Shown: positions 1 through 9,576 of the stretch, one piece after another | How the letters are laid out: each line of letters begins with the position of its first letter | Numbering within the stretch: the stretch's first letter is position 1 | Assembly (NCBI RefSeq): GCF_000384075.1 | Contig: NZ_KB913025.1 | Span: 2,378,690 to 2,442,689 of the forward strand | DNA from: Methylovulum miyakonense HT12 | GTDB lineage: Bacteria > Pseudomonadota > Gammaproteobacteria > Methylococcales > Methylomonadaceae | DNA length: 64,000 nt | Direction of reading: 5' to 3' | The notes under the pieces: model-generated | Database searches by the model: none | Seen by the model: the letters and a program-made list of their open reading frames with translations, nothing else | What the model was told of the DNA's origin: nothing | Translations under genes and position numbers: made by a program

Positions 1-4
1 ACTG

Positions 5-1453
5 TCACCAATTTTCCAACAACAATTCACACGCCTTTTTCGCATCATTGGGTGCATCAAACCAGTATTCGTCAAGTAAAGGGCCTATTTCGGTTTCCAC
101 CACCTGCTTAAACCACTTTTTAGTGTCTCGCTCTTGTTTTTCATCGGAAGGCGTCACATAACTGTGGCCGACCTGAAATTGTTTGCCCAAGCGGGGATCA
201 GCAATAATCTGCTTATTCAACTCGTTGATCCTACGTTCAATGTCGACTACCAAGGTCGAATCGATGTTGCACTTATTGACCACCCAATCTTGCCAGGTTT
301 TACCCAATTTGGGTTCCAGTCCGACAAATGCGAATCGACGGCGTAGCGCCAGATCAACCAAGGCCAATGATCGATCAGCGATGTTCATTGTCCCGATCAC
401 ATAAAGATTCTCTGGCACATGAACCCGCCGCTCGCCATTTTCATCTGGGTAGCAAAGCTCCAGAGCTTCATTGGGATTGCGTTTACCAGACTCCAATAAA
501 GTAAGAAGTTCACCGAAAATCTGCGCCGGGTTACCCCTGTTAATCTCCTCAATCACCACGACGAACTTTGACGATGGATTCTTCAATGCCGCTTTAATGG
601 CTTCCATAAAAACGCCATCAGCCAACGATAATTTGCCCTCGCCTGTGGGACGCCAACCCCTTACGAAGTCTTCATAGGATAAGTTCGGGTGAAACTGCAC
701 AGCACGGATTTTGCTCTCATCCTTCTGCCCAATCAATGCAAAGGCCAGACGTTTTGCCAACCATGTTTTACCGGTTCCAGGCGGGCCTTGAAGGATTAGA
801 TTCTTTTTGTCACTCAGACGGTCAAGCAGACGACTGATTTCTTCAGGCTTAAGAAAGCAGCCGTCTTTCAGAATATCCTCAACGGTATATACCTCGTTTG
901 AGAGACTGTTATCATTTTTAACTTCTTGGTTTTCGTCAGCATCTTCAGGCACGCTACTAATTTCTGTTGGCGAACTGATTTTTTTCTGCCAATTAGGCTC
1001 ATTACAGAAGCGATTTATGTCTTGAACCTGGTTGTCGAAAGCGAAGGCAATCAAACTATCCGCCTTCCATTCTCCAGGAAGTACACGCCAGATTGTTGGC
1101 TGGTAGGTATAAAAGTACCATTCGCGAATAGGCTCCACTTTCGTCCAGTTGACTCGTACTCGTTTGCCATCGTTCAGATTCTCTATGATTGTCCCAATAG
1201 CCTTGATAGCCATCACCGATACAGTGTGTTCTTTGTTGTCGAACGGTAAACCATGTTTGCGCGTGTAGGCTGCTTTAATTGCGATACGCTCGCCTGGTCG
1301 CATCGATCGCACCACATCAAGGTACTGATCATCGTAACCATTCTCCCAAATACCTTCATCGAGGAAACGCTGCGTCTGATCCTCAGTACCTCCATAACTG
1401 GCACCAACAAACCAGTAGGACGGTGTTGCGGTAGTATTTGTATCTTCATTCAT
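5..1453 (-). CDS. mcrB: McrB-like AAA+ GTPase with N-terminal PUA/EVE-like domain
   Basis: Predicted motor subunit of a McrBC-type modification-dependent restriction system, which cuts DNA carrying modified cytosines together with the McrC nuclease. The N-terminal part (about 12-140) looks like an EVE/PUA-type modified-base reader (motif SYWFVGASYGG, aromatic-rich strands). The AAA+ domain has Walker A GPPGTGKT (223-230), Walker B VVVIEE (298-303), the McrB-type MNIADRS sensor (356-362) and RRRF arginines (371-374). The protein is complete at 482 aa, with its stop at 5-7. No mcrC is in the window; it would be the next gene off the left edge, which cannot be checked. It is the last visible gene of the long defence operon and starts 42 bp after the HNH gene. 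Confidence 0.85.
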   Translation of the reverse strand: MNEDTNTTATPSYWFVGASYGGTEDQTQRFLDEGIWENGYDDQYLDVVRSMRPGERIAIKAAYTRKHGLPFDNKEHTVSVMAIKAIGTIIENLNDGKRVRVNWTKVEPIREWYFYTYQPTIWRVLPGEWKADSLIAFAFDNQVQDINRFCNEPNWQKKISSPTEISSVPEDADENQEVKNDNSLSNEVYTVEDILKDGCFLKPEEISRLLDRLSDKKNLILQGPPGTGKTWLAKRLAFALIGQKDESKIRAVQFHPNLSYEDFVRGWRPTGEGKLSLADGVFMEAIKAALKNPSSKFVVVIEEINRGNPAQIFGELLTLLESGKRNPNEALELCYPDENGERRVHVPENLYVIGTMNIADRSLALVDLALRRRFAFVGLEPKLGKTWQDWVVNKCNIDSTLVVDIERRINELNKQIIADPRLGKQFQVGHSYVTPSDEKQERDTKKWFKQVVETEIGPLLDEYWFDAPNDAKKACELLLENW

Positions 1454-1495
1454 AATGCAGTTCTCAAATAGGTAAGGGATAATTGACTCTTAGAT

Positions 1496-2350
1496 TCAAG
1501 CGACCAACCTCGCTAGTTGGGGATCGTTCCGAAACAGCACGCACCATTTTGCGACGGCAGAAAGCTCGGCATCGTGGCGGGTCATGGATTTAATTTCCTG
1601 CAAGCAGTCGCACACCTTTTGTTTTGCTGCCGGATTAACGCCATTACATCGTGCTTTTGCAGTTTTGTACTGTTCAATGGTTCTGGACATCTTTTGCCAA
1701 ACCTTTTTGCGTTCTTCGGTTAATGCCAGATGTTCGTTGAGCTTTAAACGCTTGATCGTTTCATCAACCCGGCTTCCATCCCACGCCGATACGCCCGGCG
1801 CAGCAATTGCTTTGCCTTCCTCGTCAAAAGCTAGCAGATTAACATCGTCAATGTCGATAGGGTCAAGCAAATAATGGCTTTCAGATTCTTCGCAACGCAA
1901 GTCGTAGGTTGAATGCTGAGAACCTGTATTTAACGGAAACCAACCGCCTTTCTTGCGATTGCCGACATTGCCGCAGGCGCGGAAATTCATATAATCAAAA
2001 GCCAGCCACCAATAGCCATCGCGAACAGTTCCATCAAAAGCCTTCGCCTCTTTTTTCGGGCGAAAATGTTCAACATCTAGGTGTGAGTAAATATCCCTAG
2101 CTTCAGAAAACCAGCATTTCCCAGCCGAAAGTGCCAAAAGCCAAGGTTTAAGTTTTCCCCAATGGGCACTATTGGCGTCAATCAGGGCATTGCGCGTAAG
2201 AATATCGCCCGTTTTTTGTAAGCGCACCAGCTCAGTCGATAGTCTTTCCGACTCGGTAAGCCATGCTTGCCATGTTGCATCAGGCCACGCCGACCATTTC
2301 GGAATATCAGTGTCGGTGGGGCGGCGATTTTCCAGATCAATCCAAATCAT
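1496..2350 (-). CDS. HNH endonuclease, PtuB-like (TIGR02646 type)
   Basis: Predicted DNA-cutting effector of a Septu-like anti-phage pair with the ATPase encoded immediately upstream. The 284-aa protein has the HNH core of this family: Cys79, the DVEHFRPK segment (92-99, His95), and MN at 121-122 followed by Cys126. The first metal-type cysteine pair is incomplete: the context is KCWFSEA rather than CxxC. Its ATG overlaps the ATPase stop by 4 bp (2347-2350), so the pair is likely co-translated. Such ATPase/HNH pairs are known inside type I restriction loci as restriction-associated genes and in Septu (PtuA/PtuB). The family assignment is by motif recognition only. Confidence 0.8.
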   Translation of the reverse strand: MIWIDLENRRPTDTDIPKWSAWPDATWQAWLTESERLSTELVRLQKTGDILTRNALIDANSAHWGKLKPWLLALSAGKCWFSEARDIYSHLDVEHFRPKKEAKAFDGTVRDGYWWLAFDYMNFRACGNVGNRKKGGWFPLNTGSQHSTYDLRCEESESHYLLDPIDIDDVNLLAFDEEGKAIAAPGVSAWDGSRVDETIKRLKLNEHLALTEERKKVWQKMSRTIEQYKTAKARCNGVNPAAKQKVCDCLQEIKSMTRHDAELSAVAKWCVLFRNDPQLARLVA

Positions 2351-3966
2351 TCGCCACCGCCTTTACGAAGCAACTCGTTGATGATTTCATCGGCAATCTC
2401 ATCCTGTGCCTGCTGTTCTTCTGGCGACAAAACCTGTTTGTGAAAACGGGTGTGCAATGCCATTTTGCGCACAAACATCGCGTAATACGGGTCTTTAAAA
2501 TCAGAATTAGAAAAACCCAAGTCGGCGAGTTCTTCGCTCAAGCGAGTCATTTCAGCGTCTTCGTCTGGGCTGCGCAGTTTATCCAGCGCATACAAATAGT
2601 TACGGCGGTGCAATCGGCGTTCGGTTTCGGTATCTAAGGTAGAAGCCAGCCCAAACAAGTCGCTTTTGAGTAAGCCGGTCAAGCCCATGCCTTGCGGGTT
2701 TACGTCAGGAATATCCACCACCGACCTGTTCCCCTGCTTGCGCAAAATCCGCACTTGCTCACGTTTAAGGCTGCCCACCATGATCGGATCATGCGTGGTG
2801 ACAATAATTTGCGATTCGCCTTGCAGCGTCGCGCCTTCGCGGGGTTCAATCATCCGGTTGATGTCGTCGAAATAGCGCAGCTTCCAGATGGGGTTCAAAT
2901 GCGTGTCGGGTTCGTCGAGCAGGAACAAACAATGGTCTTCGTGGGTGATGCGCATCAAACCCAGCACGGTGAGCATTTGCAGTTCGCCTTCGGAAAGCTG
3001 GGTAAAGCTCACGTTGCCTGCGTTTTCTTCGCGTTTTTTAATGGTGATGCGGACTTCTTCCAGCAAATCGCCGATGTAAGCGCCTTCGGCATAACGGAAG
3101 AAGCGATCCGGCGTGCCGACTAACGCGCCGAGTTCATTTAGCTTCTGACGGTTAGGCACAAACAGGTACAGCCGTTTTTGCTTCTCAGGCCGCCGCCGGA
3201 AATCGATTTGCACATCCTTGGTTTCTTCAATCGGTGCCCAAGCGACTTGCCACAGCTTATCCAGCAAATCCGTTACCACCGTGCCACGTGCATACCAAAA
3301 ACGTGGATCGCCTTCGAGAATGTCTTTTTCCTTTAAGTCGCGTAGCGTGTGCGGTTGCTTGAGGATAAACAGCGCCGACTCCAACGCCTGAATATCCAGA
3401 TTTTCCAGCAATTGGGCGAAGACGGGATCATCCGACAGCAAACAAGCCAGCAACACCAATTGGCTGTGACCGCCACGGCAATAAAACAAACGCCGCACCA
3501 AATCATCGCCATCGCGTTTGAGCAAATTTTTAAAGCGCTCCTGGTGCGCCTGAAACAAGGCTTCAAGCCGCTCGTTCTTGCCAGAATAATAAGCGAACAC
3601 ATGCGACGGCAGATATTCTTTGGCATGTTCGCTCAGATGGCTTTGCGATGATGGCTTGCCGTTAATTGTCACGACAGGGCGATTGCCCAATGCGCGGTCG
3701 GCTTTGAGCGTGATGGCATGTCCGCGAACCTGGTAATCCAGTTCATAATCGAAGCCGGCATCATGATTCAAGTCTACATCGCGGAAAATGGTAATGATGG
3801 CTTCAATCAGATTCGACTTACCCGTGCCGTTCTGACCGATTACAGCATGGCTTCGGATAGGCTGGTTAGGCTTATCGCCAGCCGACGGCTCAAAAAACTC
3901 GCTGAAGCTAAGCTCAATATCCTTCAGATTTTTAAACGCCTCGATTTTGATCCGTTGCAAAAACAT
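2347..3966 (-). CDS. SMC/ABC-type ATPase, PtuA-like, restriction-system associated
   Basis: Predicted sensor/ATPase of the Septu-like pair. From ATG 3966 it is 539 aa. Walker A GQNGTGKS lies near residues 44-51, followed by the ABC signature SEGELQML, Walker B LFLLDEPDTHLNP and a TTHDP switch histidine, the AAA15/RecF-like arrangement of PtuA and OLD-type ATPases. A longer reading from 4026 exists, but 3966 is preferred: AAGGTAAG lies about 10 bases upstream, the protein then begins MFLQRIKIEAF directly at the first family strand, and overlap with the preceding small gene disappears. It overlaps the HNH gene by 4 bp. Alternative: a TIGR04435-type restriction-associated ATPase, which is essentially the same family group. 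Confidence 0.82.
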   Translation of the reverse strand: MFLQRIKIEAFKNLKDIELSFSEFFEPSAGDKPNQPIRSHAVIGQNGTGKSNLIEAIITIFRDVDLNHDAGFDYELDYQVRGHAITLKADRALGNRPVVTINGKPSSQSHLSEHAKEYLPSHVFAYYSGKNERLEALFQAHQERFKNLLKRDGDDLVRRLFYCRGGHSQLVLLACLLSDDPVFAQLLENLDIQALESALFILKQPHTLRDLKEKDILEGDPRFWYARGTVVTDLLDKLWQVAWAPIEETKDVQIDFRRRPEKQKRLYLFVPNRQKLNELGALVGTPDRFFRYAEGAYIGDLLEEVRITIKKREENAGNVSFTQLSEGELQMLTVLGLMRITHEDHCLFLLDEPDTHLNPIWKLRYFDDINRMIEPREGATLQGESQIIVTTHDPIMVGSLKREQVRILRKQGNRSVVDIPDVNPQGMGLTGLLKSDLFGLASTLDTETERRLHRRNYLYALDKLRSPDEDAEMTRLSEELADLGFSNSDFKDPYYAMFVRKMALHTRFHKQVLSPEEQQAQDEIADEIINELLRKGGGE

Positions 3967-3979
3967 CGTTTTACTTACC

Positions 3980-4171
3980 TTAACAGTCTGGATTGGGTTT
4001 GCACTCGGCGGGCGCATCTTCGCCAACCAAGACGGGTTTATTGCCGTCCCACAGAACCGCGTAATGGCCTAATCGGCGTTTACGGTCTAAGGTCTTAGCC
4101 ACGGCATGGCGCAAGCTATCCAGCATGGCTTGGGTATCGGCATCGGGTGTCGGGGTGATGGAAGGTGTCAT
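3980..4171 (-). CDS. Small protein, candidate antitoxin partner of zeta-like kinase
   Basis: A 63-aa acidic protein whose ATG overlaps the stop of the zeta-like gene (ATGA, 4168-4171), the arrangement typical of toxin-antitoxin pairs. An N-terminal predicted helix ([15 protein letters not shown], then [13 protein letters not shown]) is followed by a short strand-rich tail ([16 protein letters not shown]). No catalytic motif is seen. Small proteins of this type are commonly found next to zeta-like kinases, and the antitoxin role is inferred from this context. It ends 13 bp before the PtuA-like gene and is clearly part of the same transcript. Confidence 0.65.
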   Translation of the reverse strand: MTPSITPTPDADTQAMLDSLRHAVAKTLDRKRRLGHYAVLWDGNKPVLVGEDAPAECKPNPDC

Positions 4172-4740
4172 GATCGTGCGGCCTGTTGCAATTGTTCAAA
4201 AAGTTCGGTTTGAAATACTGTCTGCTGTGTTTGGATTTGTTGAAACACCAGTTCGGGTTGTTCGCCACTGTTTATAAAGCAACGCGTCTGATCGACTAAC
4301 GGGGCAAACAGATGGAATAGATTATGTAGACTACGCGGGAAACGGCGAATAATATCCTCCGAGGGTATGTCATGACCACCATGAGCGACCCGTTCGGCAA
4401 CACGCAAGCGCGAAATTTCGGCACTGGGCAATGCCAAATAGATCAATTCCACCCGCCAGCCATCCGCCTGTAAGCGGTGAACCAACTTAAGATAACTGCG
4501 TCCGGCGAGCGTGGTTTCAAAAGCAAAATCCTGTTTGGCGGATAGACAATCCTCAATTTCCTGCAAGAACAAACGGCTGGCTGCCAGTAATTGTTGTTCC
4601 GGTGCCAATGGCGAAAGTCCGGCGGCGATGAGGTCGGCGTTGATGAAGCGCCGACAGCGCGACACTGTTGGTAGATATTCCAAAGCAAACGTGGTCTTGC
4701 CCGCGCCATTTGGGCCGGCGATGATCCAGCAAGTCGGCAT
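4168..4740 (-). CDS. Zeta-toxin-like P-loop kinase
   Basis: A 190-aa P-loop protein with Walker [10 protein letters not shown] at residues 8-16 and the zeta/PezT-like continuation ([27 protein letters not shown]). In the zeta family these residues position the substrate; those kinases phosphorylate UDP-N-acetylglucosamine and poison wall synthesis. Proteins of this compact branch are usually annotated as zeta toxin family or AAA ATPase, so the substrate is uncertain. It shares one base with the hsdS stop (TAATG at 4738-4742) and overlaps the following small gene by 4 bp. A toxin-antitoxin module inserted in a restriction operon would stabilise it; that role is inferred. Confidence 0.75.
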   Translation of the reverse strand: MPTCWIIAGPNGAGKTTFALEYLPTVSRCRRFINADLIAAGLSPLAPEQQLLAASRLFLQEIEDCLSAKQDFAFETTLAGRSYLKLVHRLQADGWRVELIYLALPSAEISRLRVAERVAHGGHDIPSEDIIRRFPRSLHNLFHLFAPLVDQTRCFINSGEQPELVFQQIQTQQTVFQTELFEQLQQAARS

Positions 4741-6725
4741 TAGCCCGCCTCCGTTTCCCGCATTTCCGCGATTGCAGGCTCTGCAATCCAGCCCTTGCCG
4801 ACTTCCTGTTTGAGCTGGGCGTAGAAAGCGTCAATTTCACCGCCGTAGCGTTGCCATAAATCACCAGCGGACATTTCACCCTGATGCCGCGCCAAGATAG
4901 CCGCCAGCGGCGCTTGCTCTTTGTTGTTGGGGCTGTTGGCTAGGCGCAGCTTGGCGATCAGTTCGGTTTTTGGGGGTTTCAATGCTTCTTCCTCTTCTTC
5001 GTTACGAATGCCGGTGATGGCCTCTACACCCGCTTTGGCAAGGTTGCTTGCCAAAGTTAGTTTTTTTTCTAGCTGCATAGCCAACTGATCACAGCGTTCG
5101 AATAACTGATCAATGAGCTCTACAATGCGGTCTTGCTCGGACTTCGGCGGAACCGGTACTAACAAGTCCTCAACTCCGCCGACTCGTAGATGTTTCACTG
5201 TCATTCCAATAGCTCCTTCGACCATGCGTAATTGGAAGCTTGGGCTTTGAATAGCATAGAGAAGAAACTGATTGTTGAAGTATTCCGGGAATAGGCGAAC
5301 CAACATTGTTCTTTGCCCAAGACAAACTTTATCTCCTTCAGGAACGATTGCCGCTTCACCCATCGGTGCTTCCCTTGTGAAGAAAACATCGCCAGACTTT
5401 GGAGGCATTCGTCGAGACCAGAATGCATAAGTTTCTTCAGAAATTTTCCTGGTGTTTTTCAAATCCATACGTCCGTTACGAATATCGGTTGTACGAATCA
5501 GGTGAATTCCGTTGCTTACATAAGGCGCTGTCTTATTGTGGCAATCCACCACTGCTTGCGCGATTTGAAGAAAAGAGCCCCACGTCCAATGCTCCGGCAA
5601 TGTTGATTCTGGAAGATTTAGCTTCTGCGTCCGAATCTTTTTTAGCATGGTCTGAGTTTCTTTTTGTTCTTGCCCTTCCACTTTTTTCGACCATGCAATA
5701 CGTGCTGACAATATTGTTTCCAGCAGGGCTTTACCTGTAGTCGAAGCTTTATCCTGTGGTTTCAAAAGCTGTCCAGACATTGCTAAATCTAAGATGGCTC
5801 CTTTATAGGAAGTAATGCTCTCTGGACTATCCAACAATTCAGTTGCTTCGCGTTGTACTCTAAGCCAAGCATCTGAAAGCTCTTTAGGTGACTGCGCTTC
5901 GGACAGTGAGCGAAATACAGTGGTTCGGGTAAGTGAACGCAGTGTTTGTTGATCCTTCTGTTGCGCTTCCATCTGGTCGCACAAGGCCATCAGTTCATCG
6001 ACTTTGGCGACGATGCGTGGAATCTCTTCTTCCGGTGGCAGTGCCACCAAAATATTCGATATAGAATCTTGGTTAAGCGTATTGCCCTTGATGGCAGCTT
6101 TATTGCCAGCATTGAGATCAAAGCCATTGAGACACTTAAAAAAATAATCTTTTAAAATCGTAGCAAATGGGTAAATGGCGATGATTGCCTCATTGTGGTA
6201 GGCATCTACTCCCAAGACTGAAAGTTTGCCAATCGAAAGTTTGAAACTCATGAGAAGAGTCCCCGCTTCAACAGGGGCGCTCTTAAAAACCTCGTCCCTT
6301 GCTACTTGCGAAATAGACTCACTGGAATGGTGAATCACTGCCCCATGAACGAGGTCTGCAATTGAAAACCACGGATAATTTCCCGTGTTCCAGTACTTAC
6401 CTTCTTTGCGAGATGGGGTGCGCCCCGCAGAGAAAGAGCAAAGTTCAGCCAACCTCACCCATTTCCAACTTGAAGGAATCTGCCACGGAGGATTAATTAC
6501 GTCTTCGAGCAATTTCTTATTTTTTTTGAAAGCGCCAAGTTGAATTTGCTTAGCGCGTTCTCGTTCAACTTTTTCAATGAAACTGTTTGACGATTCTCCT
6601 AACTGTTGAGGAACAAGTTTCCCAGAAACAGCTAGATTTAATATCAAAGCCCGAAGTTGAGAAACGCCCCCCGGCGCATTCGCAATATGCCCAAACTCAG
6701 CCAAAAACCGCTGCGCATCCATCAA
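4740..6725 (-). CDS. hsdS: Type I restriction-modification specificity subunit HsdS
   Basis: DNA-recognition subunit that directs both methylation and cleavage in the HsdRMS complex. The 661-aa protein has two target-recognition domains, beginning near [13 protein letters not shown] and [13 protein letters not shown]. Each is followed by a conserved helical spacer ([16 protein letters not shown] and [16 protein letters not shown]). A C-terminal extension of about 90 residues after AGVEAITG is lysine/glutamate rich and not part of the canonical TRD-helix repeat. The start is ATG 6725 (an MM pair), overlapping the YhcG-type gene by 4 bp. The sequence targeted cannot be read from the protein. 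Confidence 0.93.
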   Translation of the reverse strand: MMDAQRFLAEFGHIANAPGGVSQLRALILNLAVSGKLVPQQLGESSNSFIEKVERERAKQIQLGAFKKNKKLLEDVINPPWQIPSSWKWVRLAELCSFSAGRTPSRKEGKYWNTGNYPWFSIADLVHGAVIHHSSESISQVARDEVFKSAPVEAGTLLMSFKLSIGKLSVLGVDAYHNEAIIAIYPFATILKDYFFKCLNGFDLNAGNKAAIKGNTLNQDSISNILVALPPEEEIPRIVAKVDELMALCDQMEAQQKDQQTLRSLTRTTVFRSLSEAQSPKELSDAWLRVQREATELLDSPESITSYKGAILDLAMSGQLLKPQDKASTTGKALLETILSARIAWSKKVEGQEQKETQTMLKKIRTQKLNLPESTLPEHWTWGSFLQIAQAVVDCHNKTAPYVSNGIHLIRTTDIRNGRMDLKNTRKISEETYAFWSRRMPPKSGDVFFTREAPMGEAAIVPEGDKVCLGQRTMLVRLFPEYFNNQFLLYAIQSPSFQLRMVEGAIGMTVKHLRVGGVEDLLVPVPPKSEQDRIVELIDQLFERCDQLAMQLEKKLTLASNLAKAGVEAITGIRNEEEEEALKPPKTELIAKLRLANSPNNKEQAPLAAILARHQGEMSAGDLWQRYGGEIDAFYAQLKQEVGKGWIAEPAIAEMRETEAG

Positions 6726-7777
6726 TCTTCCTCCACTTGCCTATCGCCCAACCGCTGCCGAGAGTTACGAATGGCCTCATGCAGTTTTTGTTGCAATACG
6801 GCCTTGGGCGGCAGTTCGGTCAGGTATTCGGCGACATGGATGCTGGTCTGATCCAGTTCCAGTAATTCGATTTGTTCCTGTTTTTTGCCGCTGCACAGAA
6901 TAATACCCAGCGGCGAGGCTTCGCCGGGTTCTTGTTCGTATTTGGCTAACCAGCGCAGGTAAAGCTCCATTTGGCCTTTGTCGGCGGCTTTGAAGTCGCC
7001 CAGTTTCAGGTCGATAGCCACCAGCCGTTTCAAGCGGCGGTTGTAAAATAACAGGTCGATATAAAAATCGTCGTTGTCGATTTGCAAGCGTTTTTGTCGG
7101 GCGACAAAGCTAAAGCCCGCACCCAATTCCAGCAGGAAGTTTTCCAGTTCCCGCAGAATGGCGTCTTCCAGGTCTTTTTCCAGATAGCGGTCATTGAGCT
7201 GTAGAAAGTCCAGCACATAGGGGTCTTTGAGTACAAGATTGGGCGTAACTTCGCCCGTTTCGCGCAATGCCGCCAGTTCGGCAGTCAATACCTCATCGGG
7301 TTTGCGCGACAGTGCGGTGCGTTCAAACAGCATGGAATCCAATCGCCCTTGCAGGGTGCGGGTGCTCCAACGTTCGGCCTGGCACATTTCAATATAGAAT
7401 TCGCGTTTCAGTGGATCGTTGATATAAATCAGGCTACGCAAGTGAGTCCAGCTTAATTGTCTACTCAGTGCGTAGACAATCTCTTCGACCGGAAAGACAT
7501 CGGCAAAACGCAACATGTGGCGCAGGTTTTTGTTGGAAAAACCGCGCCCATAGTCGCGTTCCAGTTGCTTGGACAGGCTGGCAATGATTTGCTCGCCGTA
7601 TTCTGCACGCTCGCCTTTGAGCACTTCGCTTTGGATGCGCCGACCGATATGCCAGTAAAGTACGGTCAACGCGCTATTGACAACGGTGGCAAGTTGCGCA
7701 CGGCTTTGGCTGATGAGCTGACGAATATCGCTTAGCAGGGCTTGCGCGGCGGCAGGGTCGGTAGCGATGGGTTTCAT
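6722..7777 (-). CDS. YhcG-type PD-(D/E)XK nuclease (DUF1016 family)
   Basis: A 351-aa member of the YhcG/DUF1016 family. An N-terminal helical DUF1016_N domain (YWHIGRRI, GFSNKNLRHMLRFAD, LSWTHLRSLI) precedes a C-terminal restriction-like fold with FYIDLLFYNRRLKRLVAIDLKLG, which carries the D...DxK catalytic pattern. Members of this family are often embedded in type I restriction operons, as here between hsdM and hsdS with 4-bp overlaps on both sides. The role is probably an accessory nuclease, but no function is established from this sequence. The protein appears intact. Confidence 0.88.
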   Translation of the reverse strand: MKPIATDPAAAQALLSDIRQLISQSRAQLATVVNSALTVLYWHIGRRIQSEVLKGERAEYGEQIIASLSKQLERDYGRGFSNKNLRHMLRFADVFPVEEIVYALSRQLSWTHLRSLIYINDPLKREFYIEMCQAERWSTRTLQGRLDSMLFERTALSRKPDEVLTAELAALRETGEVTPNLVLKDPYVLDFLQLNDRYLEKDLEDAILRELENFLLELGAGFSFVARQKRLQIDNDDFYIDLLFYNRRLKRLVAIDLKLGDFKAADKGQMELYLRWLAKYEQEPGEASPLGIILCSGKKQEQIELLELDQTSIHVAEYLTELPPKAVLQQKLHEAIRNSRQRLGDRQVEED

Positions 7778-9528
7778 GCTTCAGCCTCCGTGCTAAAGTG
7801 ATGCGCCAATGCCGCCGCCAGCTCGCCCTTCAACTGGTTTTGCGTGTCTTCAATTTGCCCCAGCAATTCTTTGTATTTTTGCAGCAGCACATCGGGGTCG
7901 TGGATTTCGTCCGCCGCTGCATTGGGGTTTTTGATGTCGAGGTTGTAGATAGGCCAGTACAGGCGGTCGCCCGCGGTTTGCGCATCGCGGGCGGCTAAGC
8001 GCAGGGTGTCCGCTTGTTCGCGTAGCACTAGGATTTGCTCGTCCACTTGTTTGCGTTGAACGGCATCGGTGACTCCGGTGAGGGAGCTTTTTAAGTCTTT
8101 GCTCTGGTTGTCCAGTGCGGCGGCTTGGTTGTTCAGTTGCTCGGCTTTGTCCCAATGCGGTTTGGCGGCGGCTTCGGCTTCGAGTTTTTTGGTTTTGAAG
8201 TCAATTTTCCAGGCGTTTTCGCTCTCCACGCGTTCGGCAAAGCCGTTTTCTTCGTTGCCCCACCAATCCTGTTCGGCTTTAAATTCGCGGTAGTCTATCG
8301 GCTTGGTTTTGGAGTAACTTTTGTAGCCTGCCGGATAAGGGTGTTCGTAAAACCAGATGGTTTCGGTCGGTTTGCCTTTGGTAAAAAACAGCAAGTTAGT
8401 TTTGATGGTGGTGTACGGCGCGAAAACGCCTTTGGGCAAGCGGATGACGGTGTGCAAATTGCACTCGCGCAGCAACAGTTCTTTCAGTTTGCCTTTGATA
8501 CCGTCGCCAAACATCGTGCCGTCCGGCAATACCACCGCACCGCGTCCGCCATCGTCTTTGAGCAATTTTTTGATAATCAGCGCCATGAACATGTCGGCGG
8601 TTTCGCGAGTTTTCAGGTCGCTGGGGTAGTCGATGCCGACACCATCATCTTCGTAGCCGCCAAACGGCGGATTGGTAATCAGGCAAGCGACTTTCTCATC
8701 GGCTCGCCAATCGTTCCACGGGCGGCCCAGCGTATTACTGTGGTCAATCTGGCTAGGCACGTCGATGCCGTGCAGCAGCATATTGGTGGTGCAGAGTAAA
8801 TGCGGCAGTTGCTTTTTCTCGATGCCGTGGATCAGTTGTTCAATCGCGCGTTTATCGTCGGCGCTGGATTTGTCGCTGAGTTGATGGCGGAAGTGGTCGA
8901 TGGCTGCCGTTAAAAAACCACCAGTGCCACAGGCCGGATCCATGACGGTTTCGCGTTTGGCTAGATTCGGGTTGATACGCTCGACCATGAATTGGGTGAT
9001 GGCGCGGGGCGTATAAAACTCGCCCGCATTGCCCGCACCGCGCAAGTCGTTCAGCAATTGTTCGTAAACATCGCCGAGATGGGCGCGGGTTTTGAAATCG
9101 TGGAAGTTAATCGCGTCTTCCAGTTTTTCGATCACCGCCAGCATCAGCGAACCGTTTTTCATGTAGTTGTTGGAGTCTTCGAAGACCTGCTTGATAACTT
9201 TTTGGGTAGGGCTGTCCGACGCGTCGATGTCTTTTAATGCTGGAAAGAGTTCGTTATTGATGAACGGGGTCAGCTCGCTGCCTTGGATTTGCGGTTTTTT
9301 CTTGCCTTCGCTGTCAGCTTTGTAGGCCGCCCAGTTGCGCCAACGGAACCGTTCCGGGATCGGTGATTGATAGGCTGAGTTATCATCCTCCCATTCCTCT
9401 TCGCGCTGGTCGAAGACTTTGAGGAACAACATCCAGGTCAACTGACCGATGCGCTGGGCGTCGCCATCGACACCATCGTCTTTACGCATGATGTCCTGGA
9501 TGGATTTTATGGTACTGCTGATATTCAT
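7774..9528 (-). CDS. hsdM: Type I restriction-modification methyltransferase HsdM
   Basis: Adenine-N6 DNA methyltransferase subunit of the type I enzyme. The 584-aa protein has an N-terminal helical HsdM_N region, FYTPR (171-175), the SAM-binding motif DPACGTGGF (197-205) and the catalytic NPPF (286-289). The C-terminal part contains a long helical segment (EAEAAAKPHWDKAEQLNNQ and beyond) for contact with HsdS. The start is ATG 9528; the gap to hsdR is 48 bp, while downstream coupling to the YhcG-type gene is a 4-bp overlap. Confidence 0.95.
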   Translation of the reverse strand: MNISSTIKSIQDIMRKDDGVDGDAQRIGQLTWMLFLKVFDQREEEWEDDNSAYQSPIPERFRWRNWAAYKADSEGKKKPQIQGSELTPFINNELFPALKDIDASDSPTQKVIKQVFEDSNNYMKNGSLMLAVIEKLEDAINFHDFKTRAHLGDVYEQLLNDLRGAGNAGEFYTPRAITQFMVERINPNLAKRETVMDPACGTGGFLTAAIDHFRHQLSDKSSADDKRAIEQLIHGIEKKQLPHLLCTTNMLLHGIDVPSQIDHSNTLGRPWNDWRADEKVACLITNPPFGGYEDDGVGIDYPSDLKTRETADMFMALIIKKLLKDDGGRGAVVLPDGTMFGDGIKGKLKELLLRECNLHTVIRLPKGVFAPYTTIKTNLLFFTKGKPTETIWFYEHPYPAGYKSYSKTKPIDYREFKAEQDWWGNEENGFAERVESENAWKIDFKTKKLEAEAAAKPHWDKAEQLNNQAAALDNQSKDLKSSLTGVTDAVQRKQVDEQILVLREQADTLRLAARDAQTAGDRLYWPIYNLDIKNPNAAADEIHDPDVLLQKYKELLGQIEDTQNQLKGELAAALAHHFSTEAEA

Positions 9529-9576
9529 GTTTTCCGTTCTTTTGTTTTATAGCGGGATGGGTTTAAGTTTTGCGGC

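Noticed and set aside
926-1249. Plus-strand open frame opposite mcrB
   Set aside because: Shadow of the real gene with shifted codon pattern; no start signal.
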